Shown: positions 17,719-26,548 of the stretch, piece after piece
Position numbering within the stretch: the stretch's first letter is position 1
How the letters are laid out: every line of letters starts with the position of its first letter
DNA from: Pseudofrankia saprophytica
GTDB taxonomy: Bacteria; Actinomycetota; Actinomycetes; Frankiales; Frankiaceae
DNA: 64,000 nt
Direction: 5' to 3'
Assembly (NCBI RefSeq): GCF_000235425.2
Contig: NZ_KI912266.1
Span: forward strand, 2,060,188 to 2,124,187
Position numbers and translations under genes: made by a program
The notes under the pieces: model-generated
The model's input: the letters and a program-made list of their open reading frames with translations, nothing else
Databases searched by the model: none
Told to the model about the DNA's origin: nothing

Positions 17719-20277
17719 GTGCGTGGCTTGTCGGATGCGGAGGTTCGGGCATTCGCGGCCGCCTTCCCGGATGCGGCTTCGGCGCGCCCGGTGCTGAGGG
17801 CCGCGGGCCTGCCCGCGGGCCGAGATCCGTCGTGGGCTGCACGGGACGCCGAAGGTTTCTGGTTCGCGGTCGCGGAGCTGCTGGAGCACGGCGGGCTGCC
17901 AGGCGGCCGGACGGCGTTGTTCGCCGCGGCGCTGACCTGGTATCCGGACAACCCAGTACTCACGACAGGCGCGGCGGGTGGCGGCGTCGTGTGGGATGTC
18001 GGCTGGCCGCGCAATCCGCTGTTCACCGGCCGGGAGGACGAACTCTCGGCGCTGCGAGACCGGTTGGTCGGGTCGGGGTCGGCGGCCGTGCTGCCGGTAG
18101 CAGTCCACGGGCTGGGTGGCGTCGGTAAGACACAGCTGGCAGTGGAGTACTGCTACCGATTTCGCCGAGACTACGAGTTGGTGTGGTGGGTAGCGGCGCA
18201 GGACTCCGCCGCCGCGCTCGCCGGGCTCGCGCGGTTGGCGGAGCGCGTCGGAGTCGCGGTGCCGGGGGCAGCCGAGGAATCGGTGCGAGCGGTGATGGTG
18301 CTGCTGGCGTCAGGAAGCCGGTTTGGTCGCTGGCTACTGGTGCTGGACAACGCAGGCGTCCCGGCAGACCCCTTCGGAGTACTGAAGGCGGCGGAGGCCT
18401 CGGGCGGACATGTTTTGGTGACCTCAAGGGATCACCGCTGGTCGACGCTGGCCCGCCCGGTACAGGTCGATGTGCTGCCCTCGATGGACGCGATGACCTT
18501 GCTGCGCTGCCACGTTGGACAGGTCGCCGACCGAGACGCTGGCCGGATCGTGGCGGCATTGGGAAACCTGCCGCTGGCGGTCGAGCAGGCGGGAGCGTTC
18601 CTCGCGACCACCGCGATGACACCGACCGACTACGCGGGCCTCCTGTCCACACAGCTACGAGGTCTGATGAGCCGCGGCGCGCCGGCCGGGGTGACGCCGG
18701 TAGCGGCGACCTGGACAGTGACCCTCCACCAACTCGACGACCCGGCCGTGGTGATGTTGGCCCGTTTGTGGGCGCACTTCGGCCCAGAACCGATACCACT
18801 GGATCTGTTACGCACAGACGTCGCCGGGGTGCTACCCGCGCCGCTGGATCAGGCCGCGACAGACCGGATCGCGCTGGCGGAGACCGTCGGCCGACTGCTC
18901 ACGCTGGCACTGGTGCGTCGTACCGAGGACGCAGACGCGGTGGTGATGCACCGGCTGATACAGGACGTGCTTCGCGACGACACTCCCGCCGAGCTGCGTC
19001 CTGTGCTGCGAACAGCGGTCTGTCGGCTGCTCGCCCAGGGCCACCCTCCGGTGCGAGACACCCCGGATGCCTGGCCCCGCTACGCCCAGATCCACGCACA
19101 CGCTCTCGCCGCTGGACTCGTCGACGACGATGACCCTGACAGCCAGAACATGATCGCCTGGCTGGTCTGGTACCTACGAGCACGCGGCGACTACCCCAAC
19201 AGTCGACGCCTCGCGGACCAGGCACACCAACGCAGTCGAGAGATCCTCGATGCTGATCACCCCAGCACGCTCACTGCCGCGCAGCAACTCGCCGGCGTCG
19301 TAAGAGCGCAGGGCGACTACCCGACCGCGCGGGCGTTGCTCGACGACGTCCTCGCCCGATGCCGCCGCGTCCTGGGCGAGAACCACCCGTCCACGATCAA
19401 CGCCGCACATGAACTCGCAGTCGTCATGCGCGCGCAGGGCGACTACTCCACCGCGCGGGCGACGTTCGACGAGGTCCTCAGCCAATACCGACACATCCTC
19501 GGTGAGGACCATCCCTCCACCTTGACGGCCGCAGCCAACCTCGCGGGCGTCATACGGGCGCAGGGTGACAACTCGACCGCGCGGGCGTTGCTCGACGACG
19601 TCCTCGCCCGGCGCCGTCGCATCCTCGGCGAGGACCATCCCTCCACAATCAACGCGGCGCACAACCTCGCGGCCGTTGTACGGGCGCAGGGCGACGACCT
19701 GACCGCGCGGGCGTTGCTCGACGATGCCCTTGTCCGGCGCCGCCGTGTCCTCGGCGAGGACCACCTGGACACCCTCGCCGCCGCGCACAATCTCGCCGGG
19801 GTCGTACGAGCGCAGGGTGACCTCCCGGCTGCCCGGGCGATGCTCGACGATGTCCTTGTCCGGCGCCGCCGTGTCCTCGGCGAGGATCACCCAGACACCC
19901 TCGCCGCCGCGCACAGTCTCGCGGCCGTTGTACGGGCGCAGGGCGACGACCTGACCGCGCGGGCGTTGCTCGACGATGTCCTTGTCCGGCGCCGCCGTGT
20001 TCTCGGCGAGGATCACCCAGACACCCTCGCCGCCGCGCACAATCTCGCGGGGGTCGTACAGGCACAGGGCGACCTCCCGACCGCCCGGGCAATGCTCGAG
20101 GACGTTCTTGTCCGGCGCTGCCGTGTCCTCGGCGAGGACCACCCCTTCACCCACGCCGTACGTCAGGCATTGGCCGCCATGACCAACAACGAGGCGCAGT
20201 ACTGCGAGTACTCGGACCAACCCCCAGACCCTGGTCGGCCAAGACACGCTCCACCACAGGTGCGCCACTCGTCGTAG
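17719..20277 (+). CDS. EAD-STAND-TPR signalling NTPase
   Basis: 852 residues from a GTG start. Residues about 3-83 form an effector-associated (death-like) domain: FAAAFPDAASARPVLRAAGL, AGLPAGRDPSW, EGFWFAVAELLEHGGLPGG, YPDNPVL. A STAND/NB-ARC NTPase follows: FTGREDELSALRDRL, Walker A GLGGVGKT at 131-138, Walker B WLLVLD at 205-210, LGNLPLAVEQAG at 281-292. From about 478 there are eight or more 42-residue TPRs (ENHPSTINAAHELAVVMRAQ). The same EAD is found as the second domain of the membrane NHL protein at 23088. EADs work by like-with-like contacts in the Aravind-lab description of these systems, so the two proteins probably meet. Effector identity is unknown; the protein has no enzymatic domain of its own. 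Confidence 0.
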   Translation: MRGLSDAEVRAFAAAFPDAASARPVLRAAGLPAGRDPSWAARDAEGFWFAVAELLEHGGLPGGRTALFAAALTWYPDNPVLTTGAAGGGVVWDVGWPRNPLFTGREDELSALRDRLVGSGSAAVLPVAVHGLGGVGKTQLAVEYCYRFRRDYELVWWVAAQDSAAALAGLARLAERVGVAVPGAAEESVRAVMVLLASGSRFGRWLLVLDNAGVPADPFGVLKAAEASGGHVLVTSRDHRWSTLARPVQVDVLPSMDAMTLLRCHVGQVADRDAGRIVAALGNLPLAVEQAGAFLATTAMTPTDYAGLLSTQLRGLMSRGAPAGVTPVAATWTVTLHQLDDPAVVMLARLWAHFGPEPIPLDLLRTDVAGVLPAPLDQAATDRIALAETVGRLLTLALVRRTEDADAVVMHRLIQDVLRDDTPAELRPVLRTAVCRLLAQGHPPVRDTPDAWPRYAQIHAHALAAGLVDDDDPDSQNMIAWLVWYLRARGDYPNSRRLADQAHQRSREILDADHPSTLTAAQQLAGVVRAQGDYPTARALLDDVLARCRRVLGENHPSTINAAHELAVVMRAQGDYSTARATFDEVLSQYRHILGEDHPSTLTAAANLAGVIRAQGDNSTARALLDDVLARRRRILGEDHPSTINAAHNLAAVVRAQGDDLTARALLDDALVRRRRVLGEDHLDTLAAAHNLAGVVRAQGDLPAARAMLDDVLVRRRRVLGEDHPDTLAAAHSLAAVVRAQGDDLTARALLDDVLVRRRRVLGEDHPDTLAAAHNLAGVVQAQGDLPTARAMLEDVLVRRCRVLGEDHPFTHAVRQALAAMTNNEAQYCEYSDQPPDPGRPRHAPPQVRHSS
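19250..20165 (+). repeat. tandem 126-bp units encoding TPRs
   Basis: Seven consecutive 126-bp units, the last four almost identical (for example GACGATGTCCTTGTCCGGCG recurring every 126 or 252 bp). Each encodes one TPR ending RVLGEDHPDTLAAAH. The degree of identity rises toward the C-terminus, a sign of recent expansion or conversion. Confidence 0.
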
Positions 20278-20580
20278 CGGGGCCGTTTCAGGATCGACTC
20301 GGTCGCACCTTCGACGATTACGCAACGTCAAAAATGGTCACAATATATCGTCGGCGGCGCGATCGTCCGATGACGCAGGCATTCGGATCACCCTACTCGG
20401 CGATGGACCGTTAATTGACGAGACGGAGCTGGTCAGAGCACGGCCGTGGCTCAGGTCCAGCTCCTTCCCGTGATAACCGCGAGAAGTCCATAAATGTGAA
20501 CCTGCGTCCGCGAAGGTCAACAGATCGCTTCGGCTGGCTTTCCCGTGACAACGCGTCTTGTCATAGGAAAGGCGGCGGAC
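20278..20580. other. 303 bp, no gene seen
   Basis: Separates the STAND gene from the IS6 element. Relatively AT-rich patches (AATATATCG, TTAATTGACG) but no clear hairpin or open frame with a start signal. Confidence 0.
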
Positions 20581-21405
20581 GGCTCTGTTGCGTTGGCGGG
20601 GCACGGCGGTCGGGCCAGCCGCTCAGGCATGATCGACCGGTGCATCGTCGGCGTGTCCGTCCCGTGGTTCCGGCCTCCGAGTTCGCGGGGTTCCGGTTCC
20701 CGCCGGAAGCGATCACGTTGGCGGTGCGGTGGTATTTGCGCTTCGGCCTGTCCTACCGGGACGTCGAGGAGCTACTGGCCGAGCGCGGCATCGTGGTCGA
20801 TCACGTCAGCGTCTTCAGGTGGGTGCAGCGGTTCACTCCGCTGCTCGTCGACGCCGCCCGGCGGTGCCGCCACAGCCCGGGCGACAGGTGGTTCACCGAC
20901 GAAACCTACGTCAAGGTCGCCGGCCGTTGGACTTACTTCTACCGGGCGATCGACCAGTTCGGCCAGGTCATCGACGTCCTGGCCTCCGAAAGGCGAGACC
21001 TGGCGGCAGCGCGCCGCTTCTTCACCCGGGCGCTGGCCCACGGCCGCCGGCCGGTCGAGGTGACCACCGACCGCGCTGCGGCCTACCCGCGCGTCCTCGA
21101 CGAACAACTCCCCGCCGCCCACCACGTCGACGCCCGGTATGCGAACAACACGATCGAAGCCGATCACGGCCGGTTGAAGGCACGGCTGCGACCGATGCGA
21201 GGGCTCAAACAACTGCGCTCCGCCCAGGTGATCGGATCCGGGCACGCCTTCGTCCAGAACGTTCGCCGCGGGCACTACGAACTCGGCATCGACGCCGAGC
21301 CCCATCTCCGGCTCGCGGCAGCGTTCGCCGAGCTCGCTCTGGCCATCTGATCAGGCCACCAACCTGACCCTGCCGTGCCTCGGGCCTGCCCAACGCAACA
21401 GAGCC
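20581..21405 (+). mobile_element. IS6-family insertion sequence, copy 1 (825 bp, intact)
   Basis: Begins GGCTCTGTTGCGTTGGC and ends with its inverse GCCCAACGCAACAGAGCC at 21405. No 8-bp target duplication is visible, which is common for IS6 after recombination between copies. Two further full-length but broken copies occur at 36.75 and 56.56 kb, and end fragments at 40.53 and 45.09 kb. Confidence 0.
20640..21350 (+). CDS. IS6-family transposase, intact
   Basis: 236 residues from GTG 20640 (HRRRVRPVVPASEFAGF). Compact IS6/IS26 layout: N-terminal HTH (LRFGLSYRDVEELLAERGI, VSVFRWVQRFTPLL), then the DDE core with first Asp in RWFTDETYVKVAGRW, second Asp in VTTDRAAAYPRVLDEQL and Glu in NTIEADHGRLKARL. 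Of three full-length copies in the window only this one is uninterrupted, so it could supply transposase in trans to the others. Confidence 0.
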   Translation: MHRRRVRPVVPASEFAGFRFPPEAITLAVRWYLRFGLSYRDVEELLAERGIVVDHVSVFRWVQRFTPLLVDAARRCRHSPGDRWFTDETYVKVAGRWTYFYRAIDQFGQVIDVLASERRDLAAARRFFTRALAHGRRPVEVTTDRAAAYPRVLDEQLPAAHHVDARYANNTIEADHGRLKARLRPMRGLKQLRSAQVIGSGHAFVQNVRRGHYELGIDAEPHLRLAAAFAELALAI

Positions 21406-21499
21406 GTTATCTTGGGCCACGACCTGCGTCACGGAAACGTCCGCAAAACAATAGCCATAACTGGCGCCGCGGCTAAGACCCACCATGATCGACATGGCG

Positions 21500-22333
21500 C
21501 TACAGGGTCATGTAGTCGAGCTGGTGTTCCCTGCCACCCAGGAGGTCATGGAGCGGCAGCCTGCGGAGGATTCCACCATTGTGGTGGGTCCACAGCGAAT
21601 ACACCTCGATGGCGCGATAGTCCGCCGCGTTGACCGCGGAGACGGCCACGACATGACTGAGCGGTGTTCCCAGCTGCTTCTTCGGCAGATAGGTGACGAT
21701 GATCTGGCCGCGCTGGATCGCGTTCGCCCCAGGAATCTGTTCCGTATGATGAATCGTGCCCGCGACGCCGTTATGAGCGAGAACGGTCTCCACTGACCGC
21801 TGGTTTGCGTACATGGCTGCCACGGTGGCCGCGGTGATGAGGCCGGCATCGACAGCAGTGACCAGCATGGCCTCCCAGCAGTTCATCGCCGTGTCGAGGC
21901 TGAGCGGAGCCGCGAGCGGGTTGGGGCCGCTGACCCACTGGGAAACAGCGCCTCCCATGGTGCTAACCCAGGTATAGGCGCCGCGCCGCATCTCGAGGAG
22001 CGCCAGGAAGCGGTCCAGGGCGGTCACGGGCGCGGGACCGCCCGGCACGAGCGCCGCGGTGGAGGGCAGCCCGAGCGCGGCCTCCCGGCCCGTAATGGCC
22101 TGCCGGACGACCGCCGTCGTGATCCGCCCGCCCGCGGCGGCGTCGATGACGGCCACGGATGCGGTGATCAGGTTCTCGGGAACGACCCCGGGCGCATAAC
22201 GCCGCCCGATCTCGGCGATGAAGATGTTTGTGTGCTCGCGATTCCGCCAGTCCGCTTCCGGAGCCGTCGCTCCGATCGACGTCCGCCGGACCCCGTCCAA
22301 CAGGACTTCGACGATGTTCCCCTCGATGGTCAT
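21500..22333 (-). CDS. putative papain-like (NlpC/P60-type) cysteine peptidase
   Basis: 277 residues, start ATG 22333 with a GAAAGG site. The C-terminal half has the order of a papain-like or NlpC-like fold: a cysteine at a helix start (LDTAMNCWEAMLVTAVDAGL), then a strand pair RGQIIVTYL, then a histidine strand LSHVVAVSA and a polar third position in VYSLWTHHNGG. The N-terminal half is helical with no recognised domain. Proteins with the NCWEA...HVA...YTFW pattern recur among toxin-like peptidases. It has no signal peptide, so it probably acts inside the cell. Lying between two EAD proteins, it is a candidate effector, though it carries no EAD itself. Family assignment is moderate, role inferred. 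Confidence 0.
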   Translation of the reverse strand: MTIEGNIVEVLLDGVRRTSIGATAPEADWRNREHTNIFIAEIGRRYAPGVVPENLITASVAVIDAAAGGRITTAVVRQAITGREAALGLPSTAALVPGGPAPVTALDRFLALLEMRRGAYTWVSTMGGAVSQWVSGPNPLAAPLSLDTAMNCWEAMLVTAVDAGLITAATVAAMYANQRSVETVLAHNGVAGTIHHTEQIPGANAIQRGQIIVTYLPKKQLGTPLSHVVAVSAVNAADYRAIEVYSLWTHHNGGILRRLPLHDLLGGREHQLDYMTL

Positions 22334-22554
22334 GGAGTCCGACCTTTCTCAGGATCCGGGAACGCCTGACCAGGCGAGCGTGCGCGCCCGGCGGCTGGTG
22401 CCCGGTCACGATCCCACACCGACAACGAAACTTCCGCCGTTCCGTAAAGCAGGCAAGACCGCTCCGCACGCCGCCGGCCACACCGCCGATCTGTCGCCCA
22501 GTACGTCATCACGTTGCGCCATTGAATAGGTGGAGAACTGGTCTGGTGGAGGCC

Positions 22555-22990
22555 GCCGACTCTGTTTTGGCACGCGTCCGCCGCGGCTGCCATGGCCACG
22601 TCGGCCAGAGCGAGAGCGATCCACGGCGGCGTTCCCGCCCGGCGGCGTCGAGCATGACGCCGCCGGTCAGGGAGCCAACCCCGATGCCGAGGTCGGACGT
22701 CGGTGGTCCGTACCGACGTGGCGAGGTCTGCCTTCTGCGCACCGCGGGCGTTGACGACGGCCGCCCCCGCCGTCGGGGCCGCGCCAAGCGCCGTGCCCCC
22801 ACGCGGCGACCGAGACGAGGAGGACCGCGGGCTCGCGCCCGGACGGTCCCAGCACGGGCATCGCCCGCGTCACCCCGGCCACCGCGCCGGCTATCAGGCG
22901 GACGACGGCGCCCAAACGGGCAACTGCGCACATGTCCTCGGTTGGCGACCCTCCTCGGCACGGATTCGCTAATGTCACGACATACGGCGC
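22555..22990 (-). pseudogene. decayed MFS drug-efflux transporter, C-terminal part
   Basis: Minus-strand frames patch together the last helices of a Bcr-type major facilitator: RLGAVVRLIAGAVAGV and PAVLLVSVAAWG, then VVNARGAQKADLATSVRTTD, GIGVGSLTGGVMLDAAGRE and WIALALADVAMAAA. Each piece is in a different frame and no N-terminal half is present. It fills most of the gap upstream of the NHL gene. Confidence 0.
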
Positions 22991-23087
22991 GGCTCGGGGC
23001 GGTCACGGCCATTACTTTCTCCCGCGGGCCAGTTTCGGGACCGCCGACGTCCCCTGCCCATGGCGTCGGTACCAGGGGGGATGGCCA

Positions 23088-25112
23088 GTGGCCGGGCTTG
23101 ATGAGGCGAAGGTCGCGGCTATGACCGGCGCGCAGCGGCAGACAGTCCTGCGCGCGCTCGAGGCCGCCTTTCCGAGCCGGGACCGGCTCGAGGCGCTGCT
23201 CGACGGGCTGGACAAGTCCCTGGGCCGCTATGCCGCCGAGTCCGTGCCGTTGGAGACCGCCGTGTTCAAGGTCGTCGCGGGAGCGAGGGCGGAGGGCTGG
23301 CTGCCGCGGCTGCTGGCCGAGGCCGCCGTGGTGAATCCCGGCAACCCCCAGTTGGCCGAGGTGATGCGTCAGTACCAGCTCACCAGGCCCGTTACGCGAC
23401 CTGGTGGGAATCTAGGCGCCGCGTCTTCTAGGACACACGGCGGGCAGGCTCTACGCCCCTTCGCCCCGGCCCGCGCCCCCGCGTCCCCGCCCACGCCGCT
23501 GGCCGGGCCGCCGTCGGACGAGGACGTCATCACGACGCTGGCCAACGAGTTCCCCGTCCCCAACGTCGCGCAGGGCCTCGTCGGGCGGGCGGGGCTCCCG
23601 GCCGGGCGCCAGCCAAGCTGGAACGTCTCCAACGCGGAGTCGTACTGGCGGGCGGTCCGCGACCTGTTCGCCGGCGGCGCCGTGGAGGGTGGCTGGGCGG
23701 ACCTGCTGCACGCGGCCTACGACGCCCGGCCCGGGAACGCCGTGCTCGCCGCCGCCGCGAAGGCCGCCGGCGTGGCCGGCGCGCCGGCCCCGAGAACCGA
23801 CCACAGAAGAACCAGCCCGCCACCCGCCGGACCGCTCATCCCCGCGGCGGGCCGGATAGTCCGGATCGATGGGCCAGGCACCCAAGGGCCCGCCGTCAAG
23901 GCGGAAGTGCAGCTTCCGAACACCGAGCGGCGCTCCGACCCGCCACCCACCGGACCGCTCGCCCCCGCGACCGACGAGGCACAGCCGCCACAGGTACCGA
24001 CACGCGCAGTCGACGAACCTCGCCGCCGTCGCCGACGGCGGACCGTACTCGTCGCCGCGCCGATCGCGGTCGTCGTCATCGTCCTCATCGCCAGTCTGGC
24101 CGACCGATGTTCCAGCGAGCACCCCTATGGGACCCCGGCGGGGGTCGCGGTCGCCGCCGACGGCACGGTGTACTTCACGGACACCCACCACGACCGGGTC
24201 AAGAAAATCGACAAGGCTGGGGTGGTCAGCGACTTCGCGGGGACCGGCGTGTCCACGTTCTCGGGTGACGGCGGGCCGGCCATCCGGGCCCAGGTCGGCT
24301 TCCCGAACGGCGTGGCGGTCACCGACGACGGCACGGTCTACATCGACGACAACCACAACGACCGGATCAGGAAGATCGACCCATCGGGCACGATCCGCAC
24401 CATCGCCGGCATCGGTACTGGTGACGGCCACGGCACCTTCTCCGGAGACAACAGCGCAGCCACCAAAGCCGGCCTGAACTCCCCACAAGGGATCGCGGTC
24501 ACCTCCGATGGCACCGTCTACATCGCCGACACCGCGAACAACCGGGTGCGGAAGATCGACCCATCATCGGGCACGATCACCACCGTTGCCGGCACCGGCG
24601 CCTCTACCGGAAGTGTTTCCGACGATGACGGCGGCTTGGCGACCCAGGCCGATCTGAGCGCTCCCGCCGACGTGGCTGTCGGTCCTGGCGGGGCGCTGTA
24701 CATCGTCGACACGGGCCACGACCGGATCAGGAAGGTCGACGCGCAGGGGCGAATCACCACCGTCGCCGGCACCGGCGAGCCGGGCCTCGCCGGCGATGGT
24801 CGCCTCGCTGTCGAGACCCAGCTTGACAACCCGCTCGGCGTCGCGGTCGCCGCCGACGGCACCCTGTACATCGCGGAGTACCACGGCAACCACATCAGAA
24901 AGGTCGACCCGTCGGGCAAGATCAGCACCTTCGCCGGCACCGGCGACTGGGGCTTCTCGGGAGACGGCGGCCTCGCCGCCGAGGCCAAGCTCAACGGCCC
25001 GGTGGGGGTGGACGTCGGCCCCGACGGCTCCCTCTACATCGCCATCTTCGACGGCGAGGCCCCCCGGCTCCGGAAAGTGGATCCGGCCGGGAGGATCAGC
25101 ACTCTCACCTAG
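23088..25112 (+). CDS. membrane sensor: two EADs, one TM helix, NHL beta-propeller
   Basis: 674 residues from GTG 23088, chosen because AGGGGGG lies 7 bases upstream and EAD1 begins at once. Residues about 5-95 match effector-associated domain 1 (AFPSRDRLEALLDGL ... NPGNPQLAEVM). Residues about 143-225 are a second EAD (LVGRAGLPAGRQPSW, ESYWRAVRDLFAGG, RPGNAVL), the same type as the N-terminus of the STAND protein at 17719. A Pro-rich linker and an Arg8 run (311-318) precede a single transmembrane helix at about 319-338. From 347 to the end are five or six NHL repeats (GVAVAADGTVYFTDTHHDRV, RIRKIDPSGTIRTIAGIG). The positive-inside rule puts the EADs in the cytoplasm and the propeller outside. 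Likely a receptor that recruits EAD partners; its ligand is unknown. Confidence 0.
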   Translation: MAGLDEAKVAAMTGAQRQTVLRALEAAFPSRDRLEALLDGLDKSLGRYAAESVPLETAVFKVVAGARAEGWLPRLLAEAAVVNPGNPQLAEVMRQYQLTRPVTRPGGNLGAASSRTHGGQALRPFAPARAPASPPTPLAGPPSDEDVITTLANEFPVPNVAQGLVGRAGLPAGRQPSWNVSNAESYWRAVRDLFAGGAVEGGWADLLHAAYDARPGNAVLAAAAKAAGVAGAPAPRTDHRRTSPPPAGPLIPAAGRIVRIDGPGTQGPAVKAEVQLPNTERRSDPPPTGPLAPATDEAQPPQVPTRAVDEPRRRRRRRTVLVAAPIAVVVIVLIASLADRCSSEHPYGTPAGVAVAADGTVYFTDTHHDRVKKIDKAGVVSDFAGTGVSTFSGDGGPAIRAQVGFPNGVAVTDDGTVYIDDNHNDRIRKIDPSGTIRTIAGIGTGDGHGTFSGDNSAATKAGLNSPQGIAVTSDGTVYIADTANNRVRKIDPSSGTITTVAGTGASTGSVSDDDGGLATQADLSAPADVAVGPGGALYIVDTGHDRIRKVDAQGRITTVAGTGEPGLAGDGRLAVETQLDNPLGVAVAADGTLYIAEYHGNHIRKVDPSGKISTFAGTGDWGFSGDGGLAAEAKLNGPVGVDVGPDGSLYIAIFDGEAPRLRKVDPAGRISTLT

Positions 25113-25248
25113 CGGTGAAGAGGGTATTAGAGCTTGTCTTATGTGGGGTGTGGGAGCTTCTTCCAGCAGGTGATCGCGGCGGCGAGGCTGAGGAACCCGA
25201 GGAAGTTACGGCCGTTGCGTTCGTAGCGGATGGATGCTCCTATGGATG

Positions 25249-26322
25249 TCAAGCGGCCATCGGAAGATCTTTTGGTGTGCTGGGGGCTGTGAGGATCGTG
25301 TAGATCTCCCGGGCCACGTAGCGCTTGAGGCAGCGGATGATCTCTTTCTTGGACTTGCCTTCGGCCGTGCGGCGCTCGATGTAGGCCCGGGTGGCCGGGT
25401 CCCAGCGCAGCCGGCAGAGCACGACGCGGTAGAGCGCGGCGTTGGCCTGGCGGTCCCCACCGCGGTTGAGTCGGTGGCGGTTCGTCTTCCCCGAGGAGGC
25501 GGGCAGCGGGGCGACGCCGCAGAGCATCGCGAAAGCGGTCTCGGAGCGTAGCCGGTCGGGGTTGTCGCCGGCGCTGACGAGCAGCTGGCCAGCGACGTCG
25601 GGGCCGACGCCGTTCCCCGCGACCAGCTTCGGGGCTAACTCGCGGACGAGACGGTCTATGATCTTGTCGAGTTCCTTGATCTCGGTCGACAGGTGCTGGT
25701 AACGGCGGGCCAGGCTGCGCAACGCCAGGCGGACCGCGACCGCGGGGTCGCCGGCCCGCGCGGCCGGGACGTCGGCCTCGACACAGACGGCGACCAGGCG
25801 GGCGTTGGCCAGGGCGGACAGCTCGGCGCGCACCGGCTCGGGCGCGGTGACGAGCAGCGCCTTCATCTGTTTGATCACGACGGCGCGGTGGGCGACCCCA
25901 CCGCGGCGGGCGACCCGCAGCGAGCGCAGCGCCTCGACCTGGCCGTCGCGGCCCTTCGGGACGCCGGTCCGCCGGCCCGCGAGCGCCGCCCGGGCGGCCG
26001 CCTCCGCGTCGACCGGGTCGGACTTGCCCTGCCAGCGCCGCGCCCTGCGGTCGGGCCGGTCGATCTCGACCACCTCGACGCCGGCCGCGGCCAGGTGGCG
26101 GGCCAGGCCGGCGCCGTAGGCACCGGTCCCCTCGACCCCGACCAGGACCAGCGCGCCGAAGCCGCGCAGCCAGTCGAGCAACTGGCCGTAGCCGGCCGCG
26201 GTCGCGCCGAACCGCGCCGACCCGAGCAGCCGCCCGGCGCTGTCGAGCGCCGCCGCGGTATGGCTGTCCTTGTGGGTGTCGACGCCACCGGTGACCTCGA
26301 TCGCCTGCAGGTGCTGTGTCAT
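25249..26322 (-). CDS. IS110-family DEDD transposase/recombinase
   Basis: 357 residues from ATG 26322 (MTQHLQAIEVTGGVDTHKDS). N-terminal RuvC-like DEDD catalytic domain: Asp in GGVDTHKDSHTAAAL, Glu in VLVGVEGTGAYG, Asp pair in KSDPVDAEAAARAAL. C-terminal Tnp20 domain with the serine region: GNGVGPDVAGQLLVSAG, FAMLCGVAPLPASSGKTNRH, RLNRGGDRQANAALY. The reading frame is intact and could be active. Known for the family: RNA-guided seamless insertion using a bridge RNA encoded at the element's end. Confidence 0.
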   Translation of the reverse strand: MTQHLQAIEVTGGVDTHKDSHTAAALDSAGRLLGSARFGATAAGYGQLLDWLRGFGALVLVGVEGTGAYGAGLARHLAAAGVEVVEIDRPDRRARRWQGKSDPVDAEAAARAALAGRRTGVPKGRDGQVEALRSLRVARRGGVAHRAVVIKQMKALLVTAPEPVRAELSALANARLVAVCVEADVPAARAGDPAVAVRLALRSLARRYQHLSTEIKELDKIIDRLVRELAPKLVAGNGVGPDVAGQLLVSAGDNPDRLRSETAFAMLCGVAPLPASSGKTNRHRLNRGGDRQANAALYRVVLCRLRWDPATRAYIERRTAEGKSKKEIIRCLKRYVAREIYTILTAPSTPKDLPMAA

Positions 26323-26548
26323 CGTGAAAACAGCCGTCCCTTCACCTCGACTGACAGGGGCGGCACGCACCAGCCGGGCGACGGACAAGACAGTGAAGGG
26401 GCCTCTGGCCAGGCTCCTATAAGGTCACCCGCCCGTCCGGTGAGTGCACACGAGCCCCGCACCGACACAGCCGGCAGATCCCGTTAAGGACACACTGGTC
26501 AGTCAGGCGGTGGGCCAGGCCGGCCGGTGCGGGGCTCACGCACATCCT
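26323..26548 (-). ncRNA. candidate IS110 bridge-RNA region
   Basis: Non-coding 226 bp between the transposase start and the element's end. Elements with the noncoding stretch on the 5' side of the gene are known to express the bridge RNA from it. I can see local inverted segments but cannot assign the two binding loops by eye. Placement is by family knowledge. Confidence 0.

Larger units (their letters stand above)
25229..26548 (-). mobile_element. IS110-family element (about 1320 bp)
   Basis: Boundaries come from the split IS5 reading frame: TTCGTAGCG ends at 25228 and CACTGTCAGG resumes at 26549, together restoring the RLTVRYERNG protein sequence. No long terminal inverted repeats are seen, as expected for IS110. 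The long non-coding part is upstream of the transposase start (26323-26548), the usual place of the guide (bridge) RNA in this family. Confidence 0.

Noticed and set aside
19174-20331. Minus-strand frame of 385 codons with repeated REIVRGGEGVWVILAEDTAAPDK-like units (given here only as a pattern)
   Set aside because: Antisense of the TPR array; repeat periodicity is that of the sense gene.
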